From Flammula alnicola (Eukaryota > Basidiomycota > Agaricomycetes > Agaricales > Strophariaceae): a DNA stretch of 64,000 nucleotides. This document shows positions 22,319 through 34,892 of this stretch, piece by piece. The DNA lies in assembly GCA_015499995.1 (NCBI GenBank), contig JADNRV010000114.1:62001-126000 (forward strand), read 5' to 3'. The position numbers were made by a program, and so were the translations under genes. The number at the start of each line of letters is the position of its first letter. Positions within the stretch are counted from its first letter, which is position 1. The notes under the pieces were generated by a model that was not told the DNA's origin, did no database searches, and was given only the letters and a program-made list of their open reading frames with translations.

Positions 22319-25300
22319 ATGGAACGTCGAACTGCCAGGCTCACGAAGACTTTTGCCTCGATTTTAACAGGCAGTAACGTCATTACACCCCGTCTTGGCC
22401 CCCTTTTCTTGGAGGCCATCTATACACAATCAGACCCAGTCGCATGCATCAGCAAGATCATAGCGAGTAGCGCTGGAGTTTCTGCACTTCAGACTGCAAT
22501 CCGATACGATCTCTCCCCCAAATTTCTCAATTCGCATGCATCATTGATACTGCAGTATCTGCAAGCCGAAGAGTTGAAAGTCATCAATAATGGGTATTTT
22601 TTAAACGACATCCTAACCAAGCTTGTTGACCCGCCCATTTTCTGGATGGAATTTCGGAAAGCCTTTCTGAAGGGCGACCTCGACGAGAACGCGACGCAGT
22701 CCTTTGGGTGGTTGCTCTTGCAGCTCTGCATGCTGCCCACCGAGCAGGCAGCCAAATATCGACAGGATACCGATATGGCATCCATTCTGCACGCATTCCT
22801 CACCTCAACCTCCCCCAAGGTCATAGCAATAGGATCGAAGATCCAGGAGGTCCTCAACACCTCTCTGTCTCAGAACAGTACAGATGCTGCGGCTGGTGCC
22901 ACTGGTCCCGGTGGAAGACACAATAACGATTTCGCTGATTTCCGGAAAATATCGATTCTTCCCACCGGAGAGGAACTGGAGTCGACGGAACATCCATTCT
23001 TAAGGCCTTCCAGTGTCTTGGAAGACCCGGAAACAGAACCTGCGCGAGTCTCCATTCATTTGGACAATCAATTTCGCCTACTCCGCGAGGACATGATTTA
23101 TGAAATGAGGGAGGAACTCCAGATCGCAACGGGAAAGAAGAAGGGTTACCACAAAGGGATAAAGATCAAAGGATTCGTTGTGACCGACATCGACTTTGGC
23201 AAGGAAGGGCCCAAGGCTACTAAGTGGGGCTTAGTATGCGAGTGCAAGGAGGACTTTCCCCAGCTGAAGAATTTGGAGGATGCTAAAGCCCGTAAGGAAT
23301 ATCTCTCCGATAAACGCAATTTCTTCAAACATCAATCCCTCGCCTGCCTGGTGGTGGGTAAGGAAATCGTTGCATTTCCCACCATCAACCGCGACGAGGA
23401 GCGCTTGGCCAAGAATCCGCCCGAAATCGTGCTTCAATTTGAAGATGCAGAGAGCACGCAAAAGGCTCTTTACAAACTCAAACTGAAGAGCGATGTCTTT
23501 CTCATTCAGATTGACACTGCAGTTTTTGCGTATGAACCCGTTCTGAAAGGTCTTCAACAGGCCAACACACTCCCTTTGTCCTCTGAATTACTGTTGTGGA
23601 AGAAAGGGGACCTCTTGGAAGAAATTTCGGAACAACCAACGGCGGTGGTACAAGCACTTCGAATGAATCCCCAGGGAAATCTGAGGACGATATTATCCAC
23701 CGCCAACGACATCAAACTTGATACGTCGCAGGCTAGATCTCTTCTTTCTGGTCTCACACAGAAGGTCTCATTAATTCAAGGACCACCAGGTGCGTCAATA
23801 CTGACTTACTAATATGGGTGGATTTCTCATCGTTAAAATTAGGGACCGGCAAGTCCTTCATTGGAGGTCTTATAGCCAAGGCTATCCACGATCATACCGA
23901 GCAGACGATTCTCGTTGTCTGCTACACGAACCATGCTTTGGACGACATACTGACGGGATTACTTGACATCGGAATACCTTACGAAAGCATGGTTCGTTTG
24001 GGTGGCAAGTCCACTACTCGAACGGAGCCTTTGATGATACAGAAACAAGCTCGCAGCCCTCGTTCTCGAACCGAATGGACAGTCATTGACGAGTTGAAAC
24101 TCCAGCTCGAAAAGCTGCGCCGGGACGTTGAGCGTGCATTCAATCGATACAGTTCATTTGAGTCAAAGAATGACTTGCTCGAGATTCTGAGTTATCTCGA
24201 AATCGAAGATCCTGATTTTTTTGAAGCCTTCCGTGTACCAGAATCCGACGACGGAATGGTTGTTGTTGGTGGTAAAGGAAAAGGAGTTGGGCCAGATTAT
24301 CTTATCAACCGGTGGTCACGAGGTTGGAATGCTGGCAGTTTTAAAACCAACGTCGTCGCGGCCACAACTTCAGACAGTGTAACAGTATGGAATTTACCTC
24401 TCGGCGATCGCAACGCGCACTTAGCTCGATGGAGAGATGCATTGCTGCAAGAGGCTATCGAAGAGTTCTGCGCGAATGCCGAAGAATATAATCGGTGCCA
24501 AGAAAGACTCGCTCGAGCATTCAGCTCTGATATGGCCAACACTCTCCGGTGTAAACGTATCGTTGGCTGTACGACAACAGCCGCGGCTAAATATGGAGAA
24601 GCGATCCGAGCACTCAATCCAAATGTCTTGTTGGTCGAAGAGGCGGGGGAAATACTAGAAAGCCATGTTCTAACTTCCTTGGGACCGGAGACATCGCAAA
24701 TGATTTTGATTGGTGATCATAAGTAAGTCGGCTGTCGTTTCTCTAATATAAATATTTTAATTATGCATGGTGGTCGCAGGCAACTTCGGCCAAAAGTCAA
24801 CCATTACCTCTTGACTGTAGAGAAAGGCGATGGTTACGATCTAAATCGCTCACTTTTTGAGCGATTAATTCTCAAAGATTACCCACATGAAACCCTATCG
24901 CAACAACATCGCATGCGTCCAGAGATATCAGCATTAATCCGACATCTCACCTACCCCGAGCTCACCGACGCTCAAAAGACAAAAAACCGCCCGAATCTCT
25001 TAGGAGTGCAAGACAACATTGTTTTCATCCATCACGAGCACCCAGAGGATGAAAACCCTCAGCTCGCTGATCGGCATGACATGGCATCGACCTCTTCGAA
25101 ACAGAATTCCTTTGAAATCGGCATGATTCTGAAGATCGTGAAATATCTGGCTCAACAAGGATATGGAACCGACAAACTCGTCATCCTCACACCCTACTTA
25201 GGCCAACTACAGAAGCTTCGTGCAGTTCTGAAGGAAGAACATGACCCCGTCCTCAATGACTTAGACTCCTTTGAGTTAATACGCGCCGGCCTAATTAATC

Positions 25301-28300
25301 CTGCACAGGCCAAACTCAATAAGAAGCCTATCCGCTTGGCTACTATTGGTAAGTAGGCACTTAAGCAGGATTCAGATAACAATTTACGGCTTTTATCATA
25401 GATAATTACCAAGGAGAAGAAAGCGACATCGTCATCGTTTCTCTCACCAGGAGCAATCCTAAGTGCGACATTGGATTCATGTTTTCGCCCGAACGACTGA
25501 ATGTCCTCCTTTCTCGCGCCCGAAATGCCCTGATAATGCTTGGCAACGCGAACACGTTCAGAAATGCTCGAAAAGGCAAAGAACTTTGGCGAGACCTCTT
25601 CGGTTTGCTTGGCGATGGCAAGCACATCTACCAAGGTCTTCCAGTAAAATGCGAGCGTCATCCCGACACGAAATCTGTTCTTGCTGAAGTCGAGAATTTC
25701 GATTCTTTATGCCCAGACGGAGGCTGTGTTATGCCATGGTAAGGATGTCATTCACTTATATGTGCAAATACTGACCCTTGATTATGCGAATAGTGGAGAA
25801 CTGCTGTCATGTCGCCTGCACTTGTGTCCATCAAAATGCCACAAGTTGTCCGACCATTCCAAACTGAAATGCAATGAAATGATGGCGTCAAAATGTGCAA
25901 GCAGACACCCACTGACTTGGCCATGCAACAAAGGCCCGCCTATGATATGCCCCAAGTGCGAGCGCGCAAAGAAACTAGTGAAGGAGCAACAACAACAAGA
26001 CTTGAAGGACCAGCAAAGGCGGGATGCAGAACAGAAAGCACATCATGAGAGGATGGATGCCCTTAATGCTCAAATTGAAGAAGAGAAACGCAGGCAAGAA
26101 ACTGAGCGTTTGGCTGTCGAACGACAGAATGCGATCAAGCAGAAAGAAGCTGACCTGGCTTCCATGAGAGCATCTCAGTCTACGAGAATGCCTGATGCTC
26201 ATGCGGGTTCTTCCTCCTCCTACCACAGCGAGTCCATCCAACCAAGTAACTGGAATCAAAATACACCCCATGTTATTCCCGATGCCCCAACGCCGGACGG
26301 TGCTGATCGGGCCAGTACCTCCCCATCCGAGCCGGTCCATAGCCCTAACACACCCTCATTTCTCGGTAAAATGTGGGAAGCCGTGTCCTCGGCAATTAAT
26401 ACTAGCCCCATTATAAATCCAGAAAAGCCTTCGTCGCTACCCCAATCAACAGCCAAACCCTTCAAACAGTTACAAAAATCTCCTTCGAAAGTGGAATGGA
26501 ATCGTTTGAAAAATGTTGAGGGTGCGCGAAACGATGCCATCGACGCTATCATGGATATGACTGGGCTCGAGGCCGTCAAAGACCAGGTCCTTAAAATCAA
26601 GTCGAAGATCGATACGACCATTCGCCAGCAGTCTTCCATTAAACAAGAAAGATTCAATGTGGTTCTTCTCGGAAACCCCGGGACAGGTAAGTTTATTTTG
26701 ATCTTTGCAAGTTATACGATTTTCACCCACTTTTTACTCAGGCAAAACAACTGTTGCCCGTCACTACGCCAAATTCTTAGCCACCGTAAAAGCCATACCT
26801 GGCGATAAATTTGTCGAAACGACAGGCGCTCGATTGGCTCAGAATGGTCCTGACGCTGCAAGAAAACTCATTGAAGAGGTGATCAATGCAGGAGGCGGCG
26901 CAATTTTCATCGACGAAGCCTACCAACTGACGAGTGGCAACAATCCTGGGGGTCCATCTGTCCTTGATTTTCTTCTGGCAGAAATGGAAAACAATGTTGG
27001 AACTCTGGTTTTCATCATGGCTGGATACAATAAGGAGATGGAAAAATTCTTCGAGCACAACCCGGGTCTCAAGAGTCGTGTTCCTTATCACTTCAATTTC
27101 GCCGATTATAAGGACGAGGAACTGATGTCCATGTTCGAAGGTATGATCAAAAAGGAATTCTCCGGTCGTATGAAAGTCGAAGATGGCGTTCAAGGGCGAT
27201 ATGGACGGATCGTCATCCGTCGCCTAGGCAGACGTAGGGGCCAACCTGGGTTTGGCAATGCCCGAGACCTTCAGGCTGTTTTCGCGAGGATTCGAGAGCG
27301 ACAGGCAGCGAGGTTGACGAAGGAGCGAAAGGAGGGCAAATACCCGGACGATTTTTTCATGACCTTCGAAGACTTAATTGGACCCGACCCTTCAACTGCC
27401 ATTCGAGAGAGCGAAGCTTGGAAAAAGCTGCAGAGTCTCATTGGACTTAAGGCGGTGAAAGACTCTGTAGGCAGTTTCTTCAATCTTGTTGGAGAGAATT
27501 ACCGGCGCGAGTTGCTCGAGAAGGAACCGATGGAAATGTCGCTCAATCGCGTATTCCTTGGCTCGCCTGGAACAGGGAAAACAACGGTGGCGAAGCTATA
27601 TGGTCAGACTTTAGCAGATCTTGGCCTCCTGAGCAATGGAGAAGGTCAGTATTGCGATAGATTGCGTGTCGTTGTCGTTGAATAGAGCTGACTCTTTTGA
27701 CTAAGTGGTGGTAAAAAATCCGGCCGATTTTGTTGGAGCGGTTTTAGGAGCCTCTGAGGCCAACACGAAGGCAATCCTGGCGAACTCTGTCGGAAAAGTT
27801 TTGATTATCGATGAGGTAAGTTATTCAGCTTCGTTTATGCCATCAAGTCTTGCTGATGTCGAGAATGAAAGGCATACATGCTTTACGGCGGCGGAGGTAG
27901 CGATGGATCCAGCGGGACAGGATCCAATCAATTCAAGACTTCTGTCATCGACACCATCGTAGCCGAAGTTCAGAACGTTCCTGGTGAAGACCGTTGCGTT
28001 CTACTGCTGGGATATAAGGACCAGATGATTGAGATGTTCCAGGTATTTGGGTTAATGCTTATTCCCTATCGCATATTGATTCGCATTATGTGTACTAGAA
28101 TGTCAATCCCGGATTGTCAAGGCGTTTCAAGATCGAAGACGCATTCAATTTCAACGACTTTACGGACGCTGAGTTGCTAGAGATCCTTAATCTCAAGCTG
28201 AAGCAGCAAGATCTCGATGCGACTGATCCTGCCAAAAAGGTTGCGATCGACCTCCTGAGTCGCATGCGAAACCGCCCGAACTTTGGTAACGCAGGCGAAG

Positions 28301-30084
28301 TCGAGAATGCCATCACTCAAGCAAAGGCTCGATGTGTTGCGCGTAGAGCAAATCTTGCCCCGTCGGAGAGAACTGACGATATCGTCTTTGGACCAGAAGA
28401 CTTTGACCCAGACTACGATCGAGCTGCCAAAGCATCCGCTAACCTTGTGAAGCTCTTTGATGACATTGTCGGCTGTGAAGCCATCATCGAAAAGCTGAAG
28501 AACTACCAAGAGGTCACTCTTGCCTGCAAGCAGAGGGACATGGATCCACGCGAGTTTATTCAGATGAATTTCGTATTTACTGGACCACCTGGTAGGAGAT
28601 TTTTGAGATGAATTGAGATGAATTGACGTGTATTTTCTTGCTGACTGGCTACTTGTTCAGGTACTGGCAAGACAACGGTCGCCCGGAAGATCGGGCAAGT
28701 CTTCTATGATATGGGCATTTTGGCATCCGCGGAGGTCGTCGAATGCTCGGCATCGGATCTTGTAGGCCAATTTGTTGGGCAGACAGGACCGAAAACGAAG
28801 AAACTATTCGAGAAGGCGCTTGGCAAAGTTCTGTTCGTTGACGAAGCGTATCGTTTGAGCTCGGGCCACTTTGCTCAGGAAGCAATCGATGAATTGGTCG
28901 GACTCTTGACCCATCCCACCTTCAAATCCAAACTTGTTGTTATTCTCGCGGGCTATGAAGAAGACATGAATCGTCTTATGTCCGTTAACACTGGACTTTC
29001 GAGTCGATTCCCTGAGCAAGTCGTCTTTCAGAACATGGATGCGGATCGTTGCTTGAAAGTGTTGCGAAAGGAATTGCAAAAGAAGAAGGTCGCAATCGAG
29101 GGCTTGGAGAACGAATCTTCCCCACTCTATCTCGAGATGAAGGAACTTATTATCGATTTATCGGAACTCAAAGATTGGGGCAATGCGCGGGATATGATAA
29201 ATCTATCAAAAGAGATGGTCGGCCGGGCTTTGAAGGATTCCAGTGCCAATGTTGAGCCCAAACTTTCTGACAGCAATGCATTGGACATCCTCAGGAAGAT
29301 GTTGCAAGATAGACAGCGACGGTCCAAGGTCCCGAAGAAAACGCAGAATATTCGCCACTTACCTGAGCAGAGTGCTACGCCCATTCCTCCCGCACCTCCT
29401 GCTGTAGCTACGACACAAACAGCCTCAAATCCGCCTCCTCCTCCACCTAAAGAGCAAGCACCTCGAGTACAAACGCCTAATTCGCCTTCCAATCGTGGTC
29501 GAGTTCGACCCAGTGCTCGAGGGCCTGATCGAAATCCCTCTCGCCAAGACGGGTCTAATGGGAACCCACAAGTTGCAACCCAAACCAGACAAGTGCAGCG
29601 AAACAGTCCACAGGTTCCTGGGCGAGATCCTGGTGTCTCTGATGCTGTATGGCAAGAACTGGCTGCAGCAAAAAGAGCGGCAGCTGATGCTGAGCGACGC
29701 ACCAAAGATGTCCAGAAAGCGTTGGAACGAAAGATTGTAGCGGAACGAAGGCGAGAAGAAGAGCAGAAGAAGAAGCGTCTCGATATGGAGAAAGCTATAG
29801 CTGAAGAGCGGGAAGCAGCACGAAAGGCTCAGTTGCAACGCGAGCGGGACGAGGCGAGGCGCAGGGAGCAGGCCGCTCGAGCGGCTAGACAAAGGGCGGA
29901 TGATGAACTCCGCGCAAAGAATGAAGCTGAACGACAACGACAAGAGCGAGAAGCCGAAGCTCAACGCAAACTCCGCAATTTGGGTGTCTGTGTTGCTGGT
30001 TTTCAGTGGACCAAGATCAATTCCGACTTTTATCGATGCGCAGGCGGAGCTCATGAAGTGCATGTCAGTCAGCTCGGGTTGTAA
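22319..30084 (+). CDS. Giant SF1 helicase / NF-X1 zinc finger / triple CbxX-type AAA+ protein
   Basis: Predicted 2,416 residues. Ten exons sum in frame: 22319-23789, 23843-24722, 24780-25348, 25402-25738, 25794-26686, 26742-27644, 27706-27815, 27872-28042, 28099-28591, 28661-30084. Order: ZNFX1-like N-terminal domain (1-480); UPF1-like SF1 helicase with GPPGTGKS (about 490), VEEAGE (756), GDHKQLRPK (785), QQHRMRP (824), DNYQGEESDIVIVSLTR (973) and LLSRARNALIM (1011); Cys-rich NF-X1 fingers (1073-1141, GCVMPCGELLSCRLHLCPSK); a charged coiled coil; then three SpoVK/CbxX-like AAA+ modules with Walker A GNPGTGKTT, GSPGTGKTT and GPPGTGKTT (about 1383, 1654, 1942) and Walker B FIDEAY, IIDEAY and FVDEAY. 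A long coiled coil (2270-2375) and a conserved tail (GVCVAGFQWTKI) end it. All four ATPase sites look intact. ZNFX1 relatives act in RNA silencing and antiviral sensing; a similar role here is inference. Confidence 0.92.
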
Positions 30085-30547
30085 AGAAGTAGAATGTTGT
30101 ATCTCTGTAGTTTGTAATCCCACAATGTTGTGTTTTCCAAATTCTCACTAGCTCTATGGAGAATTGTTATTGGTTCGATGAGAGAGTGCGTGATTGGTGG
30201 ACGGACATCGTCGTGAGTAAATGTTTGACCGGCTTCCGAGTAATTTAGCGAGCCGTGAGGTGAAGGTGTCGATTACCGAGCCTGTGGGTAATAGAAGCAG
30301 AAGTATTCTCGCGGCTGAAACGAAATTTCAAGTCAGTCACGCCCGAATCACCAACGCCTTGGTTGTCGGCTCCCAGAGTCCTAAACTTATCTCTAGGTCG
30401 CTCTCAAGCTCGGTCGTCTCATAATAACGCCCAGGGCCCTTTTATTTCTCTCTTCCAACTCGCTTCTTTAGTGAGCGAGACAGTCCCGAGCACGGCCCAC
30501 CACCGAAAGAGAGGCAGAGACAGCTCTTCCACAAACTCTTACTGCTA
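30085..30547. other. Spacer between the helicase-AAA gene and the carrier gene
   Basis: About 460 bases without a supported gene. Expected to hold the helicase 3' end and the carrier promoter. Confidence 0.35.
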
Positions 30548-31808
30548 ATGGCGGAAGACATTGACTATGAATCACTACCCTCAAATGCAGGACATGCGGT
30601 ATGTATCACAGAGCCTCCAAAGAACATTGTTAACGCGTCCATCCTCTATCCAGGTGAATATGTTCGCCGGCGCACTTGTAAGAAAGCTTTTCGCAATACT
30701 ACGAAAAAAAGATCCACTCTAAGCAATACCATCGCAGGCCGGCATATCTGAACACGCTGTCATGTTTCCCGTGGATAGTATCAAGGTAAAGCCACCCATT
30801 TCCTCCTTGATACTGCTCACTAACCTCTCGCACGTAGACACGGATGCAAGTTTTTGCGACTTCGCCTATAGCCGTGTACAGTGGCGTTGGTAACGCATTC
30901 TCGAGAATATCATCCACCGAGGGCATGAGAGCACTATGGAGAGGGGTGTCATCTGTGATCCTTGGTGCTGGTCCAGCCCATGCTGTGCATTTCGGGACAT
31001 TAGAGGCAGTAAAAGAGCTTGCTGGCGGAAACGAGGCTGGGAACCAATGGTTGGCTACGTGTGAGTTCTCCATACATATAACTATTACCTACATGTAGTC
31101 CCATTCTGACGCTATCTTTTCAATTCCTTTAGCGCTAGCGGGAGCATCTGCCACGATAGCGAGCGACGCTTTCATGAACCCTTTTGACGGTACGAACCCA
31201 GTTACTTCGAAACGAGCTAACATGCCTGACATCGCCTTTCTTATCACCAAGTGATCAAGCAAAGAATGCAAGTCCATGAATCACAGTTTCGATCAGTATG
31301 GACTTGCGCTCGCACAGTGTTCCGCGCTGAAGGGCTTGCAGCCTTTTACGTCTCTTATCCTACGACATTAGCCATCTCGATACCATTCAACGCCATCCAA
31401 TATACGGTATATGAACACCTCAAAAAATTTGCCAACCCACGGAACGAGTATTCCCCACAGACACATATAGTGGCTGGAGGAATTGCCGGTGCTGTTGCTG
31501 CTGCTGTGACGACCCCATTAGACGTGGCGAAAACGATTCTACAAACACGGGGAGTGTCCTCCGATCATGATATTCGGGGTGTTAGAGGCATGTTTGATGC
31601 TTTCCGGGTGATCTGGGCGAGAGATGGGATCAGAGGTTTTGGACGAGGGTTGACACCAAGAGTGCTTACCATCATGCCAAGTTCTGCCCTATGCTGGATG
31701 TCATATGAATTCTTCAGTTCGTCTTTCTGCCTTGCTCTATTCATTCTGGCCACAATTTGACATACATTCTTCTCTTTACTTGCAGAGGCAGCCATACGAT
31801 CTGATTAA
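30548..31808 (+). CDS. MRS4: Mitochondrial carrier, mitoferrin type (MRS3/MRS4-like)
   Basis: Predicted 296-residue inner-membrane carrier, probably importing iron for haem and Fe-S cluster synthesis. Exons: 30548-30598, 30654-30677, 30738-30785, 30838-31060, 31133-31189, 31252-31716, 31786-31808; the sum is in frame. Three carrier repeats are visible with signatures PVDSIKTRMQ, PFDVIKQRMQ and PLDVAKTILQTR. The segments AGISEHAVMFPVDSIKTRMQ, GPAHAVHFGTLEAVKE and PFNAIQYTVYE match mitoferrins better than other carriers. The first two coding exons are very short, as often in fungal carriers. The substrate is inferred from the family only. Confidence 0.9.
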
Positions 31809-32221
31809 TGCGGTTCTGACACACCATCTATACACCATGACATCGGCTGTAGGAAAACGGTGACCACTCACCCGATGCTGATCTTATACCAATGTCCCTG
31901 CATGCTCTACGCGCTTTCACCTTCCTAGTAGTACATAGTATATAATGAATTCTCACTACACACCGCACTCGCAGCTAATTTTGAGCATGGATCCAAAAAA
32001 TGCAGGCGTAGATTGTCAGCATATGTAATTTAAATTTAATAATAATTTATGCTGCGTTGTGCATAAGCGCCACGCGGCCACGTGACCCTGGGGACGCGAA
32101 CTCGCGAAACGCGCAGTAATTTTAATTTAGATCTTTGGTATTGTAATTTTAAATCTCGCCTTTCTGTGTTCTTTCAAGCCATTTTCACATTCCCGCCGAT
32201 CTCCTCTCATATCAATTTATC
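31809..32221. other. AT-rich promoter region of the glycosyltransferase gene
   Basis: About 410 bases with an A/T-rich core (31975-32060, 32115-32155). No gene seen. Confidence 0.35.
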
Positions 32222-34842
32222 ATGAAACATAACTTTGGAGTCGTTTTGCATAGAAATCAAGTCAACGCTAATTTCTTTTTCTTGAGCTTTATCACTTCCA
32301 TGTGTCTATTCGCCATTTCTGTTGTCCTTTACTCAGCACGCATAAGCTTTTCCTTGAAAACTCGTCCTCCAAATCCTCTAGATTTCCCAACTCCAAATGA
32401 CAACATGTTTAGTTCGTACGGCGAGAATACCCCACGCGACCTGGGCATCGACTTTGTAACTACATTCGATTGGGAACCGCCAGCATTGGTACCACCTCAA
32501 TCGCTAACCGCCATTCTTCCCATCTTGTCCGTCTCACTGCATAAAACTCAAGATCTTCTCGAACCCTTTCTCCACCCATTGGAACACATTCGAGAAGTCG
32601 TTATCGTCTGTCCTGATGCCATCGCCTCCGATGTTCGTCGCATGCTTCAAAAAACGTTCGCGTCCCTTGGATCTGCTGATCATCCAGATGTCTCGCTGCG
32701 TCCATGGCAGGGCCACTTGAATACCAGTGCCGCTACTCTCAGGGCTGCTATAGACCAAACGACTGAATGGGCTCTCATCATGGACGACACTGGCCTAACA
32801 GATGTACTGCAATCCTCAAGAGCTGCGCTTCTCCACCCACCAGTCGCAACTCTTCCTTTCGGACCCAACGGAGTCTTCCTATCAAACGATAGTGATAGTT
32901 CGGAAGCCTCCTTTCTTTGGGACAGAGCCCAGCCAGCACAATATTTATTCCCTCCATTTGTCATTCCCTCGTATCTCGTCTCTTCTGTTCGCGGCGAAAG
33001 AATTGACGACAACCCATGGATCAATCTTGGAAGACAGATCGCCAAAAATCGACCCGATGCGGTGGGCGGCGTAATAGTATTGCCTGATAGCAATATTGTT
33101 CCCCTTCCATCTTCAAATCCCAAAGACCGGGCAGAGTCGAGTCCGAACTTACAAGATGCTCTTCCTGACTGGGAGACAAATTCGCGGACCAAAGGCCATG
33201 GAAATGACTCTTTCACTGGGTCTTCATCAGTGTGCGTCTCAGCTCGCTTTATATTCTTGCTTCCGACTCGCGAAGATCTACGGCATTTGATGCCTTTGAT
33301 ATGCGGGATGAAATCGAGGGACAATCATACCCATATTCGAACGCTTGTTTATGATGAAGGTTACGACAAGCCAGGTCAACTAGACTGGGAGACAGAGTTT
33401 CTTGAATCATATCACTGCGATGTCAAGTACGAAGTCCTCACTGGTCGTACTCCGCTTGCGTTCGCTAGAAATGGAAGCACGGTGCTCTCTCAATGGCTGG
33501 ACGAATCTTCTGGACTTGTCGATGTTGTTTTTACCCTCCACGAACTCGATCACTTGGTGAGCTTCTTGGTCTCTGAACAAAAAGATAAATTATTCCACGG
33601 TGCCACTGTCATACGAATCCCTCGACTGGACTTAGAAAATACGGAATGGATGGCTTCGTTGAAACTGGAAGAATGGAAAAGTATTGTCAAGATTTAATAC
33701 AATCTTTCTTTACTAATTTACATCGCTATAGATTGGCACCGTCCTCGCATAGACATCAGTATCATAACCAACGATCGCCCTCAATCACTCACTCGCCTGA
33801 TGAATTCCCTTGCTAGTGCTCGATATTTCGGAGACCAGCCTACTCTTCGAGTTAACGTCGAGCAAGACTGCGATGCAGACACCTTGAGGATCGCTGAAAA
33901 TATCGCCTGGCCTTTGGGACGACTTTTTATCCACCACAGAGTCGTTCATGGCGGTCTCCTTGCAGCCGTTGTAGAATCGTGGTACCCACAAGATAACGAC
34001 TCCTACGGTTTGCTCCTGGAAGACGACGTTGAGCTGTCTCCACTTTACTATGCTTGGATCAAAATGACCTTGCTGCGATACCGGTGTGCCTCGATCAGAT
34101 TATTGCCTTTAGAGCGTAATTTGATACACTTTGCAGGTATGGCGTTGCCAGCGACAGGACGCCCAATCTATTTGGTATTAGCTTGTACCAGCAGAAGCAC
34201 CTCGAGTTACCCATGGAAGGTCGCCAACCATTTAATCCACGATCTATGTTTGCCGAAGCAGGTTTATCACATCCCATCACACCATACCTGTCACCCGTGC
34301 CGTGTAGCTGGGGCGCTATCTATTTCCCAGAGCACTGGCGCGAGTTTCATGATTACCTCGCGGTTCGCCTTGCAGAAACAACCCTAACGATCGAAAACGA
34401 GGTCGTTCCAGACGTGCGATCCAATCACTGGTCAAAATCGTGGAAGAAATTCTTCATTGAACTCGTGTACCTCAGAGGATACGTGATGTTATATCCCAAC
34501 TACGAAGATTTCGTGTCGCTGTCAACGAACCACTTGGAGGTCGGATCCCATGTTAAACTTCGTTCGCCGGAGAAGCAAGATCTCTTTCTGCTCCCATTGA
34601 TGCAGTTGCATAGACCAGAGGAAAATTCCAAGCTGTTGGATCTTCCGAACCACACACTTCCTCCGCTGGACGCGCTGCCTGTCCTAAATTTGACTGGGTA
34701 TATTACATCTCTAGAAGCTCTAGTCGAGCAAGGGACTTCGCGGCGCAGCAACCTCATAGGCTGTGATTCCCCCACTGAATTGTACAACATACGATCACTC
34801 ATGTGTATCAGCGTTACTGTAGCACCTGGACTATTTAGATGA
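32222..34842 (+). CDS. Type II membrane glycosyltransferase, GT2-like
   Basis: Predicted 838 residues from exons 32222-33680, 33732-34083 and 34137-34842, closing in frame. A short cytosolic N-terminus precedes one membrane anchor (ANFFFLSFITSMCLFAISVV), giving a Golgi/ER type II topology. The nucleotide-sugar fold starts at RPRIDISIITNDRPQSLTRL, with LLLEDDVELSPLYY carrying the acidic metal-binding motif (EDD). NLFGISLYQQKHLELP and PCSWGAIYFPEHW follow; the latter resembles acceptor-site sequences of eukaryotic GT2-like proteins. The first 480 residues hold a second alpha/beta region of unknown role. Donor and acceptor are not predictable. The start is the only ATG before the anchor. Confidence 0.75.
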
Positions 34843-34892
34843 TAGTAAAAAAGAGGAGATATCATATCGTATCGTCCTTAACTCCGAAAACA

